A program made the translations under genes and the position numbers. The notes under the pieces are model-generated. The model made no database searches, had not been told where the DNA came from, and saw only the letters and a program-made list of their open reading frames with translations. A stretch of 9,412 nt of DNA from NCBI GenBank assembly GCA_904420155.1, contig CAJFUH010000138.1, positions 1 through 9,412 of the forward strand, in the 5' to 3' direction. Positions 1 through 6,800 of the stretch are shown in pieces. How positions within the stretch are numbered: position 1 is the stretch's first letter; each line of letters starts with the position of its first letter. The stretch comes from an uncultured Clostridia bacterium (lineage in GTDB: Bacteria; Bacillota; Clostridia; Oscillospirales; Acutalibacteraceae).

Positions 1-414
1 AATACTTAAATCTTTGCCCACCCGGCGCGCCAACAGCTCCGACTGGTTGTATCCCCGTTCCCGAAACCGGCTTCGTGCCAGCGGCACGCAGGTAACACAA
101 TCAAACGCGGTACCGTAAGGACGGACTTTTTCTGCCATGGCGCTGCCCAGAGCGTCCGACAGTTCCGGATGGTCCTTGAATTTAAAACGCGTGACGGCGT
201 TTTTTACCGCTCCCTGATAGAGGAAAGGGGACAGGCAAACCAGCTCTTGGCCTCCTTCCCCCTGAAAGATCGGGATGGGATAAGGACATTTTCCCAAAGT
301 GGCCCGGCAACGGTCACACATAACAGCCGGTTGATCCAGGACCCGCCTGCAATAAGGGCAGCGCGCAGGAAAGAAAACAGACAGAATCCTTTGAAAAAAT
401 CCTGATTTACTCAT
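1..414 (-). CDS. comF: ComF family protein, C-terminus cut by window edge
   Basis: The first 138 residues are visible; the stop lies beyond position 1. An N-terminal zinc-ribbon-like region has CPYC at residues 19-22 and CDRC at 33-36, followed by YQGAVKNAVTRFKF near 66-79. The family signature VPLARSRFRERGYNQSELLAR runs over residues 110-130. These mark the ComF/GntX family, which has a phosphoribosyltransferase fold and in competent Firmicutes is needed for uptake or processing of transforming DNA. Its biochemical role is not settled. The ATG at 414-412 overlaps the recD2 stop in the string ATGAGTAA, an 8-bp overlap pointing to translational coupling. A purine-rich GAGAGGGG about 6 nt upstream can serve as the ribosome site. 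Identity is clear; whether this organism is naturally competent cannot be judged from the window. Confidence 0.93.
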   Translation of the reverse strand, partial: MSKSGFFQRILSVFFPARCPYCRRVLDQPAVMCDRCRATLGKCPYPIPIFQGEGGQELVCLSPFLYQGAVKNAVTRFKFKDHPELSDALGSAMAEKVRPYGTAFDCVTCVPLARSRFRERGYNQSELLARRVGKDLSI

Positions 415-2629
415 CCTGCGCCCCTCTCAATAAAAAAGGGTACAGCCCCGAATACCGTTTGGTCCGGCGGTTGTTCTCCACCATCACCGCCACGGTACGC
501 CGTATCCCCACCATTACCAACAGGGATTTGGCCCGCGTCACGCCGGTGTAAAGCAAGTTCCGGTAGTACAGTTGGCGTGGGCCCGGATACATGGGCATCA
601 CCACCGCTTCAAATTCGCTTCCCTGGCTTTTGTGCACCGTCATTGCGTAAGCCAATTCCAAATCATTGGCGTTTTCCAGCTCATAGGCCGCTATCCTGTC
701 GTCAAACTGGACCACCATTGCCGAAGCGGCTTTATCGATCTTCAATAAGATCCCCACGTCCCCGTTAAAAACGCCTTCCCCCGTACTGCCGTCTTCCCGT
801 TCCCACACAATATCGTAATTATTCCGTATCTGCATGACCTTGTCCCCTTCCCGGAGGACAACGCCGTTTACCTTCCATTCCTTTTTGGAGGAGGAGGGCG
901 GGTTCATGGCCTGCTGAAGCTTTTGATTGAGGGCCAGGCTGCCCAGTTCCCCTTTTCTTCCCGGGGACAATACCTGGATATCAAACAAAGGGGAATACCC
1001 ATAGCTAGCCGGAAGCCTGCGGGTACACAGGTCCACAATCGTTGCGCCGATAGCACCGGGATCCCCTTGGTTCAGAAAGAAAAAATCGCTGTTATGTACC
1101 GATAGTTCCGGCATTTGCCCCTGTACAATGCGGTGGGCGTTCTGGACAATCAGGCTCTTCATGGATTGCCGGAAAATTTCTTTCAGCTGCACCACCGGCA
1201 CCAGGCCGGAATGGATCAAATCCCCCAGCACATTGCCCGGCCCTACCGAGGGAAGCTGGTCGCAATCCCCCACCATGATCAGGCGGCACCCCAGCGGCAG
1301 CGCGCGCAATACCCCTTCAAACACATAGGAATCCACCATGGACAGCTCGTCCAGCACCAGGGCGTCGCATTCCAACAGATTGCGTTCGTTTCTGGTAAAC
1401 GTGGGCTTATCCTCTTCGTCCCACGCCACCTCCAGCAGGCGGTGGATGGTCTTAGCCTCTTTTCCAGTCACTTCGGACATACGCTGCGCCGCCCTGCCGG
1501 TAGGAGCCGCTAAATATACTTTTTCGCCTTTGCTTTCCAAAATGGAAATAATGGCGTTTAGCGTGGTAGTCTTCCCGGTGCCCGGCCCCCCGGTTAAAAT
1601 CAGCATTCCCTGTTCCAGGGCGTCCCGGATGGCCTGCTTTTGCAGCTCTGCGTAAGAAATCCCCCGTTCCCGCTCAATGGCGGTAATTTCGTTTTCGATT
1701 CCGGTAATCCGCTGAGGAGGGTATTGAAGCATCATTAAAACCCTCGCCGCGCTATAAGTTTCACACCGGTGCATCTTTGGAAGAAAGATAAACTCCTGTC
1801 CGTCGATATCATCGGAAGCCAAGCTGGCGTCCAAGATCAAACCATTCATGGCATCCTCCGACTGATCCGGCTGTACCCCCAAAAAGCTGGTAGCCGCCGC
1901 CAGCAGCTTATCCCGGGGCAGGCAGGTATGCCCATTGTTCATATTATGTTTCAGCACATAGAGAATGCCCGCCCTGATACGGCATATGTCGTCCTGAGGG
2001 CGTTCCAACGCTGCGGCCATGGCGTCCACCCGGTCAAAAGGCACGGAAAGGGGCTCTGCACACAGGGAATAGGGGTCTTTCTGGATCTGTTCAACAGCCT
2101 GGGCACCCCATACTTTCCAAATACGCACCGCTTCTTCCGGGGAAATCCCGTAAGTCCCCAAAGTAATCATCACTTCCCGGATGCCAAACAGGTTGCGGAG
2201 CTCTTCCGAAATCTTTTGGGCCTTTGCCTGGGTAATGCCTTTGATAGAACACATGCGCTCCGGCTCTTTTTCCATCACTTCCAGGGTCTTTTCCCCGAAG
2301 GCGTCCACCAGCTTGGCAGCCGTGGAAGGGCCGATGCCTTTGATGGCGCCGGAAGAAAGATAGCGTAAAATCGCCTCCGCGCTGGCAGGCAGGGCGCGTT
2401 CGCAGGCCTCCGCCTGAAACTGCATGCCAAAATTTGGATGGTTTTTCCACCGTCCCAACAGGCGCACGCTTTCCCCCTCGTTGACCCAGGGCATGGAGCC
2501 CACAGCCGTCACCAGCTCCCCTTCCACAGAGAGTTCCAGCACGGTATATCCATTTTTGTCGTTCCGAAAGATAATCTGTTCTACTGATCCGCTCAATTCC
2601 AGCAAAGTCTGCTCTTCCCTATTCTCCAT
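407..2629 (-). CDS. recD2: RecD2-type ATP-dependent 5'-3' DNA helicase
   Basis: A complete 740-residue protein, the usual length for RecD2 (the RecD-like helicase found outside RecBCD). Residues about 12-75 look like the N-terminal OB-like domain. A helix-hairpin-helix stretch with GAIKGIGPSTAAKLV lies at 94-108. The superfamily 1B motor follows: Walker A GGPGTGKT at 347-354, motif Ia APTGRAAQRM at 375-384, Walker B LDELSMVD at 426-433, motif III GDCDQLPSVGPG at 454-465, EIFRQ at 484-488, VHKSQGSEF at 665-673 and YTGVTRAK at 694-701. All motor motifs are intact. The family unwinds DNA 5' to 3' and acts in repair and replication stress. The ATG at 2629 is preceded by AGGAG about 12 nt upstream, which overlaps the stop of the preceding gene. 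That gene ends 16 bp away, so the two are probably cotranscribed. Confidence 0.96.
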   Translation of the reverse strand: MENREEQTLLELSGSVEQIIFRNDKNGYTVLELSVEGELVTAVGSMPWVNEGESVRLLGRWKNHPNFGMQFQAEACERALPASAEAILRYLSSGAIKGIGPSTAAKLVDAFGEKTLEVMEKEPERMCSIKGITQAKAQKISEELRNLFGIREVMITLGTYGISPEEAVRIWKVWGAQAVEQIQKDPYSLCAEPLSVPFDRVDAMAAALERPQDDICRIRAGILYVLKHNMNNGHTCLPRDKLLAAATSFLGVQPDQSEDAMNGLILDASLASDDIDGQEFIFLPKMHRCETYSAARVLMMLQYPPQRITGIENEITAIERERGISYAELQKQAIRDALEQGMLILTGGPGTGKTTTLNAIISILESKGEKVYLAAPTGRAAQRMSEVTGKEAKTIHRLLEVAWDEEDKPTFTRNERNLLECDALVLDELSMVDSYVFEGVLRALPLGCRLIMVGDCDQLPSVGPGNVLGDLIHSGLVPVVQLKEIFRQSMKSLIVQNAHRIVQGQMPELSVHNSDFFFLNQGDPGAIGATIVDLCTRRLPASYGYSPLFDIQVLSPGRKGELGSLALNQKLQQAMNPPSSSKKEWKVNGVVLREGDKVMQIRNNYDIVWEREDGSTGEGVFNGDVGILLKIDKAASAMVVQFDDRIAAYELENANDLELAYAMTVHKSQGSEFEAVVMPMYPGPRQLYYRNLLYTGVTRAKSLLVMVGIRRTVAVMVENNRRTKRYSGLYPFLLRGAQDE

Positions 2630-2645
2630 TTGCCGCTTTCCGCTC

Positions 2646-3383
2646 CTATTGTTGGGATTCCACCCGTTGCATCAATTCCGCCAACGTCACCAAATAAGCT
2701 TTCATTTCATAATCATAATTGATGTCCTTCATCTGAAAATCATCCTGCATCTGGGAACCAATTAATTTTACCATATAGTTCATGAAATGGGGATTTTTTA
2801 CCAGCACCGGACCGATCAAATGCGTGCCGAATACATTGTGGACATGATAACCCTCTTTCAAATCCCCTGGGGCGTTTCCTTCTCCCATTTTCATCTCAAA
2901 AAGAGGATGGTCTACCCCCGTGATTTGGGAGCACTTATTGATAAACCCCACCATGGGTTTTGCGTACCAATCGGAAATACACACGGCGTCCCCCGTATAT
3001 CGCTGATTGGGGCTTTCCGTCACCTCAAATTGGGCCAGCTCCAAACCCTGATAGGTAACGCCGTCGGTACCGATAATACTGTTTCCCAGCATTTCAAAGG
3101 CATTACCTGTCAGAAAAAAAACACCTCCCTGGCCGACCCGCTCCGTGATCTCATCCCGATAACGCATCAGGTCGTGCAGGGCTACCTTTTGATTGCGTTC
3201 CGTACCGGAACCGATATATACAAACCCGTATTGGGAGAATTCGATCTCGTCCCCCACGCTTTTGCGATCTACCGTCACTTGGAATCCCTGGTCGGAAAGA
3301 TGCCTGGCCAACGCGCGCACATTCCCGCTTTCTCCATATAGATTCATCAAATCATCGTAGAGATGTAAAATTTTATATTCCAT
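2646..3383 (-). CDS. GatD-like class I glutamine amidotransferase-fold protein lacking catalytic Cys and His
   Basis: A complete 245-residue protein similar over its length to GatD, the glutaminase subunit that supplies ammonia to MurT for amidating D-Glu of lipid II. Shared features include NLYGESGN at 14-21, YIGSGTERNQ at 56-65, QRYTGD at 127-132 (Arg128 aligns with the substrate Arg of S. aureus GatD) and VFGTHLIGPVLVKNP at 184-198. The nucleophile elbow, normally ICGGYQ-LG, reads LTGNAFEMLG at 91-100, so Gly93 stands where the catalytic Cys should be. The catalytic His in GTYLHGP is Ile190 here. Reference residues are from memory. The frame is intact and the ATG at 3383 has an AGGAGAAGGG ribosome site. 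It lies 53 bp after the murT-like gene. I infer a scaffold, regulatory or repurposed subunit without glutaminase activity. Fold assignment is firm; function is open. Confidence 0.85.
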   Translation of the reverse strand: MEYKILHLYDDLMNLYGESGNVRALARHLSDQGFQVTVDRKSVGDEIEFSQYGFVYIGSGTERNQKVALHDLMRYRDEITERVGQGGVFFLTGNAFEMLGNSIIGTDGVTYQGLELAQFEVTESPNQRYTGDAVCISDWYAKPMVGFINKCSQITGVDHPLFEMKMGEGNAPGDLKEGYHVHNVFGTHLIGPVLVKNPHFMNYMVKLIGSQMQDDFQMKDINYDYEMKAYLVTLAELMQRVESQQ

Positions 3384-3437
3384 AGCGATCCCTTCTCCTG
3401 TTCATGCTCTTTTTGGATGGCTGTCAGCTTCTTTCTA

Positions 3438-4772
3438 TCATGCCGTTGTAACTTCTACCTTAGAGAGAAATTTTTCCTTGTCGGAAAAACAGGTAATGAC
3501 GAAAATATCACCCTGGGCTTCTTTGTTCAGCTCTTCTACCGCCCCTTCGATCTCTTCCACCACCTGGATGCGCTCTTGGGGGATATCCGTATAAGAGAAC
3601 CGGACCGCCAGATCGTTGCAGTAACGTCCCGCCAGCACAATCCGGCGCACCCGGTCGTCGGAGAGTTTCTCAAAATCGATATCCCACAGCCAGGACACTT
3701 CGCTGGTAAAATATTTGCGGCTGATGGCGTCCACAATGATCAGCACCGTGCATTCCCTTGGATTGCTCACCGCCAATTGAATGGACTGGTCGTAAGAGAT
3801 GGAGTTTTCATGTTTGGAAGCCAATAACGTGCCGGTATGCGTCCCCAGACGGAAGGTGACCACTCTCCCGTTTTTTAACATATAATTGCTGATATCCTTG
3901 GCAATCTCTTTTCCGGGAATCCCTAAAAGGCTTGCCACCGTATAGGCGGCCAGCAAATTATAGACATTATACATGCCGCGCAGCGCCAGGGTAATCCGGT
4001 CTTTCCCGTTGATGACCACATAGCCTTTTTCCAGATCCGCCTTGGTTACGGTGAACTGGGTGTCGTGCTTATGATGCCCGCAGTTATCGCAGCGGTAACC
4101 GCCAATGTGGTTAAAATGATAGTAATCATAATGCATACGGGCTTTGCAGTGAGGGCAAAACGCCCCGTCGTTATAAAGGCTCATACACTCTTTGGTATCC
4201 TGGGGAAGCTCGTCTACCCCGAACCAGACCACTTCCTCTTCCCTGCCGATGCCAAAACAGGAAACCAAAGGGTCGTCCGCATTGAGGATTAGCTTAGTCT
4301 TAGGGGAAATACTTTCCCGCAAAATATCAAACACCCATTCCGGATGCCCGTTCCTGGTCAGCTGGTCCCGGTACAAATTGGTAATCACATAATGGGTTGG
4401 GGTGAAATGGCGGAACGTGTGCCTGGCAAACCGTTCGTCGGACTCCAGCAAAATCAAATCGCTGCGCACTTTTCCATGAAAATCACAGTCGTTGAGAATA
4501 AAGGTGGCCACCCCTTCTATCTGATTGGACCCCTCTTGATTATACGCCACTTTTATCCCGTTGCTTTTTAGAATATGAGCCATCATCTCCACAGTGGAAG
4601 TCTTGCCGTTACTTCCCGTCACAGCAACCACATAGGAGGGCATTTGTACTTTTTGTAAGATATCCGGGCACAGTTTTAGGGCGATACGCCCCGGCATACT
4701 GCTTCCTTTTCCCAATAATTTTCCTGCCCAACGCAGTACTTTGCAAACTAAAATTGTAAGAAACGTCCTCAT
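3438..4772 (-). CDS. MurT-like Mur ligase family protein (DUF1727/MurT C-terminal domain)
   Basis: 444 residues from the chosen start. The N-terminus KLLGKGSSMPGRIALKL matches MurT. The Mur ligase centre has P-loop TGSNGKTST at 52-60, LESDER at 109-114 and NLYRDQLTRNG at 132-142. A four-cysteine zinc ribbon (CPHC at 206-209, CDNC at 228-231) is the insertion typical of MurT. VSWLWDIDFE at 359-368 marks the C-terminal domain. MurT normally activates lipid II D-Glu with ATP and receives ammonia from GatD. Two features depart from this. The canonical KNPAGxN loop is replaced by SKHENSISYDQ (319-329), and the position of triad Asp349 in S. aureus is Glu358. The frame also has an ATG at 4796, but only the ATG at 4772 has a good ribosome site (AAGAGGT, 7-nt spacing). 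First gene of a likely operon. Substrate unknown. Confidence 0.86.
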   Translation of the reverse strand: MRTFLTILVCKVLRWAGKLLGKGSSMPGRIALKLCPDILQKVQMPSYVVAVTGSNGKTSTVEMMAHILKSNGIKVAYNQEGSNQIEGVATFILNDCDFHGKVRSDLILLESDERFARHTFRHFTPTHYVITNLYRDQLTRNGHPEWVFDILRESISPKTKLILNADDPLVSCFGIGREEEVVWFGVDELPQDTKECMSLYNDGAFCPHCKARMHYDYYHFNHIGGYRCDNCGHHKHDTQFTVTKADLEKGYVVINGKDRITLALRGMYNVYNLLAAYTVASLLGIPGKEIAKDISNYMLKNGRVVTFRLGTHTGTLLASKHENSISYDQSIQLAVSNPRECTVLIIVDAISRKYFTSEVSWLWDIDFEKLSDDRVRRIVLAGRYCNDLAVRFSYTDIPQERIQVVEEIEGAVEELNKEAQGDIFVITCFSDKEKFLSKVEVTTA

Positions 4773-4995
4773 CGAATCGACCTCTTTCCCTGTCATGGAT
4801 GATTTACGGATGGAACCGCGGTTCTTTTATGGATGGCTGGGAATCTTTTGAATCTTTCAAAAATGCATATGGGTATCCTGAGGGCCCAATAGATAAAACA
4901 AAATCCTGTTTTCCCTACCCATTTTCCATGTTACGGAGGGCGCCCCGTCTGGTCTCTCCGGCAGAGCCTGGAATCCTATCCCAACTCGATTTTTT
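4773..4995 (-). other. Long untranslated leader of the murT-like operon
   Basis: No convincing gene lies between the murT-like start and the promoter at 4996-5026, giving a leader of about 215 nt. It can form several hairpins: 4951-4968 (GGtCTCT against AGAGCC, imperfect), 4933-4948 (ACGG against CCGT around a GC-rich core) and a long-range pairing of 4871-4875 with 4916-4920 (GGGTA/TACCC). A perfect 12-bp palindrome lies at 4813-4824. I do not recognise a known riboswitch and see no terminator before the gene. A regulatory role is possible but unproven. Confidence 0.4.
4813..4824. repeat. Perfect 12-bp palindrome GAACCGCGGTTC in the murT leader
   Basis: The 12 bases read the same on both strands and lie about 40 bp before the murT-like ATG. 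They could be a protein-binding site or chance. With no loop they make a poor RNA hairpin within one molecule. Confidence 0.35.
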
Positions 4996-5026
4996 ATTAT
5001 AACATACTTGGAAAGAAATGTGACAA
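4996..5026 (-). promoter_or_regulatory. Sigma-A-type promoter for the murT-gatD-recD2-comF cluster
   Basis: On the minus strand, TTGTCA (5026-5021) and a perfect TATAAT (5001-4996) are separated by 19 bp, slightly longer than ideal. Transcription would start near 4989. This is the only strong minus-strand promoter between the upstream terminator and the murT-like gene. A TTGACA at 5074-5069 has no matching -10 at a normal distance. Confidence 0.6.
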
Positions 5027-5074
5027 TAAAACTTCTCTGTAACAGGGAATTTACAAATTTTTGATAATTGTCAA

Positions 5075-5124
5075 GCAAAACGGCAAAAAGCTCCGGCGGC
5101 CTGTCAAAACCGCTCCGGAGCTTT
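5075..5124 (-). terminator. Rho-independent terminator after the small membrane-protein gene
   Basis: AAAGCTCCGG (5087-5096) pairs perfectly with CCGGAGCTTT (5115-5124). On the minus strand the hairpin is followed by a T-rich tail (TTTTTGCCGTTTTGC). It begins 8 bp after the stop of the 5132-5491 gene and separates that gene from the murT-like operon. Confidence 0.85.
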
Positions 5125-5131
5125 CCATCGG

Positions 5132-5491
5132 TTATTCCTGTATCCAGGAACCTTGTTTCCCAAACAATTCTTCAAACTGGGATAGCGGACAGACATCCAT
5201 AAAGCTGTAATCTTTGCTGATGGTATCGCAGATCTCTTTCGTCTCTTCATCCATCCCGCAATCCAGACATACCACTCTCTGCTGGCTCATGCCCCCTGTC
5301 CATTTTATCCGGGCCGCCGCACTGCGCAACAGTAATTCCGCTTCTTCGTTATGTCCGTATACCGGAACAATAATCATGATATCATTCTCCCCTTTCGTCC
5401 GAAGGAGTTGAAAGGCCGCCATCCGAAAGAGTTCCACCAATCCTAGTATGACCAGAAAAACCCCTATCATGATACAGATGGATTGCATCAT
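5132..5491 (-). CDS. Small hypothetical protein with one N-terminal membrane segment
   Basis: About 119 residues. A hydrophobic segment, roughly residues 4-22 (ICIMIGVFLVILGLVELF), is followed by a soluble domain of about 85 residues. That domain begins with a beta-strand-like stretch (IMIIVPVYG, 38-46), then an acidic helix, then RVVCLDCGMDEETKEIC (72-88). The order of strand, helix and strand with an acidic DCGMDEE loop resembles a small alpha/beta fold, and Cys75, Cys78, Cys88 and Cys101 are notable. I do not recognise a named family, though similar small proteins occur in Clostridia by my recollection. Starts are possible at 5500 (GTG), 5497, 5491 and 5488. I chose 5491 because GAGG lies 8 nt before it. 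The gene ends in a strong terminator and probably has its own transcript. Function unknown. Confidence 0.65.
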   Translation of the reverse strand: MMQSICIMIGVFLVILGLVELFRMAAFQLLRTKGENDIMIIVPVYGHNEEAELLLRSAAARIKWTGGMSQQRVVCLDCGMDEETKEICDTISKDYSFMDVCPLSQFEELFGKQGSWIQE

Positions 5492-5588
5492 CGTCATCAC
5501 CTCAATCTATCTTATGCGAAAAACCGTTTTTTGCCCGCTATTTCTTTGATAGAAGAGGGATTTTGCTTGTTTTATTTAGAAACTTTTG

Positions 5589-5631
5589 TTTTTATTAGTT
5601 ACCTATTGATTCACTATTAACTAAATAAAAA
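5589..5631. repeat. AT-rich inverted repeat upstream of the small membrane-protein gene
   Basis: TTTTTATTAGTTA (5589-5601) pairs with TAACTAAATAAAAA (5618-5631) with one bulged A, around a 16-nt loop. It sits just outside the left end of the insert and about 100 bp before the 5132-5491 gene. It may be an operator or a weak terminator. AT-rich sequence makes chance pairing more likely. Confidence 0.35.
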
Positions 5632-5646
5632 GAGAGCTCATTAGGG

Positions 5647-5669
5647 AGGTACTCATAAAACAGCATCAA
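5647..5669 (+). repeat. Left terminal inverted repeat
   Basis: The inner 20 bases are TACTCATAAAACAGCATCAA, preceded by AGG. The minus strand of 7062-7084 gives the same run with two differences (A for the second G of the leading AGG, and T for C in CAGCATC). A match this long between two sites in one window is very unlikely by chance. Confidence 0.75.
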
Positions 5670-5681
5670 ATTGTTTTCGGG

Positions 5682-5711
5682 AAACGGCGTAGCTTTGGCT
5701 ATGCCGTTTTT
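5682..5711 (+). terminator. Plus-strand terminator just inside the left end
   Basis: AACGGCGTAGC (5683-5693) pairs with GCTATGCCGTT (5698-5708) with one G-T wobble and a four-base TTTG loop, followed by TTT. It would stop plus-strand transcription entering the element from the left. No plus-strand gene precedes it in the window. Confidence 0.75.
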
Positions 5712-6066
5712 CCATTTTGCAGGTTGTTCAGCAAAGACACAGGAAGTATTCCCATAAGGCCATAGGATATATGATACCCCCCTTACGTAAAATGCGCTGC
5801 ATTTTTTATTGGGAGTTTCTCAAAGCCTTTTGTGTTCTCTCACTTATCAACCCTTTCAAACAGGGCGATTTGTTGCGTTTTGCTTTTCGCTATATACAAC
5901 ACGCAGGTTTTAGATCTTGCCAAAGGCGCAAAAAAGATTTTCACGTTCTACTACGGTAGAAAAGCTGAAAATGCAAATAGAAAAGCGATGTAATTTGTAT
6001 TAGGCTGCAGCGTTTTTGGAATATTGCGGTGCAGATAATGCTCTACTCCGAAAGCAAAGAAACAAG
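5712..6066. other. Left arm of the element, no convincing gene
   Basis: About 350 bases with no start codon, ribosome site and frame that fit together. Two overlapping plus-strand frames are open: 5717-5959, and 5775-5993, which has no usable start and ends ...FTFYYGRKAENANRKAM. The second looks somewhat protein-like at its C-terminal half and could be the end of a decayed gene. Neither can be called with confidence. Confidence 0.35.
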
Positions 6067-6095
6067 TAGAAAACAAGCAGGTTATATGTTAAAAT
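6067..6095 (+). promoter_or_regulatory. Extended -10 promoter for the PPOX-like gene
   Basis: TAGAAA (6067-6072) and TAAAAT (6090-6095) are spaced 17 bp apart, and TGT directly before the -10 gives an extended -10. The predicted start lies about 45 nt before the ATG at 6146. The -35 is weak (4 of 6). Confidence 0.45.
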
Positions 6096-6145
6096 AAAAA
6101 CATAAAGCATAGCGATAAATTTCAATTTGTGGTGGTAAGAATCCT

Positions 6146-6562
6146 ATGAATAAATTCAGCCAAGAGGCAGAAAAAATAATGATTGAACGTTTCGGAAAAG
6201 ATACAGTGATCGCATTGGCAACGGTGGAAAACGGAATCCCTTATGTGCGATATGTAAATGCTTATTATGAGAATGGTGCATTTTATATTATTACATACGC
6301 ACTTTCAAATAAAATGAAACATGTGGAAAACAACTCCATCGTCGCAATAGCTGGTGAATGGTTCACAGCACATGGAAAGGGAATCAATTTAGGTTATTTT
6401 GGAAAAAAAGAAAATCAGATGATTGCGAAGACGCTGAAAAATGTCTTTGCTGAATGGATTGACAACGGACATAATAATTTTGATGATGAAAATACCATCA
6501 TTTTATGTGTGAAATTAACAGACGGATTATTACTTTCACACGGCACGCGATATGAATTTTAA
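6146..6562 (+). CDS. Pyridoxamine 5'-phosphate oxidase-like (FMN-binding split barrel) protein
   Basis: A complete 138-residue protein of the small PPOX-like flavin-binding split-barrel family. The N-terminal helix is followed by VIALATVENGIPYVRYVNAYYENGAFYIIT (read as strands over residues 21-50), a lysine-rich stretch SNKMKHVENN (54-63), then VAIAGEWFTAHGKGINLGYF (66-85). These proteins usually bind FMN or F420-like flavins as dimers and reduce or bind small molecules. Few have a proven substrate, and true pyridoxine synthesis is not implied. The ATG follows GGTGG 10 nt upstream, a modest ribosome site. It is the only plus-strand gene here, AT-richer than metK or recD2, and lies alone inside the inverted-repeat element, so it looks like transferred cargo. 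Family assignment is good; substrate unknown. Confidence 0.85.
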   Translation: MNKFSQEAEKIMIERFGKDTVIALATVENGIPYVRYVNAYYENGAFYIITYALSNKMKHVENNSIVAIAGEWFTAHGKGINLGYFGKKENQMIAKTLKNVFAEWIDNGHNNFDDENTIILCVKLTDGLLLSHGTRYEF

Positions 6563-6626
6563 AATCTAACTTCCTAATTTATCAGGGAGATATCAAAGCC
6601 AGCTTAGCCAGGAAACGGCCGAGATG

Positions 6627-6651
6627 AACGGCGCATAGATGCGCCGCCGTT
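6627..6651 (+). repeat. GC-rich hairpin downstream of the PPOX-like gene
   Basis: AACGGCG (6627-6633) pairs perfectly with CGCCGTT (6645-6651); an alternative inner pairing is GGCGCA (6630-6635) with TGCGCC (6640-6645). No T tract follows, so it is not a standard terminator. It may belong to the structured RNA downstream, where GACAG...CTGTC can also pair. Confidence 0.5.
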
Positions 6652-6667
6652 GACAGTCCTGCCTGTC

Positions 6668-6716
6668 TTTGCTGATGGGCAATCAAGGCGGGAAACCTCT
6701 AAATGGCTTTCCCGCC
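6668..6716 (+). ncRNA. RNA-like module A: conserved 20-mer plus strong hairpin
   Basis: TTTGCTGATGGGCAATCAAG (6668-6687) is followed by a perfect 9-bp stem, GGCGGGAAA (6687-6695) with TTTCCCGCC (6708-6716), then TATTTCAATTTT. The 20-mer can itself fold (TTGC with GCAA). It shares 17 of 20 bases with module B, whose hairpin has a different sequence but the same layout. It may also act as a terminator for the PPOX-like transcript. The RNA class is not recognised. Confidence 0.45.
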
Positions 6717-6800
6717 TATTTCAATTTTAAAAGAAGGAACGCCCAAAAAAACAAATGAACAGCGGCCAAGCACTTTGAGGGATTAGCCGTCTTGTCTGCT

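Noticed and set aside
169..405. Plus-strand open frame of 78 codons at the left edge.
   Set aside because: Antisense of the clearly recognisable comF gene.
4807..4820. Plus-strand text CGGATGGAACCGCG resembles the T-box consensus AGGGTGGNACCGCG at 12 of 14 positions.
   Set aside because: No plus-strand gene follows, no terminator pairs with it, and the required upstream stem I would lie inside the murT-like coding region. Probably coincidence in the minus-strand leader.
5069..5074. Perfect minus-strand TTGACA hexamer.
   Set aside because: No -10 hexamer at 16-18 bp spacing; the TATAAT at 4996-5001 pairs with a different -35.
4857..5078. Minus-strand open frame of 73 codons ahead of the murT-like gene.
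   Set aside because: It starts with TTG beside the terminator tail, has no ribosome site, crosses the predicted promoter and resembles no protein.
5653..5761. AGGGAGG followed by a plus-strand open stretch at the left end of the element.
   Set aside because: No ATG, GTG or TTG start at the right distance (ATA instead), and the stretch runs through the terminator hairpin.
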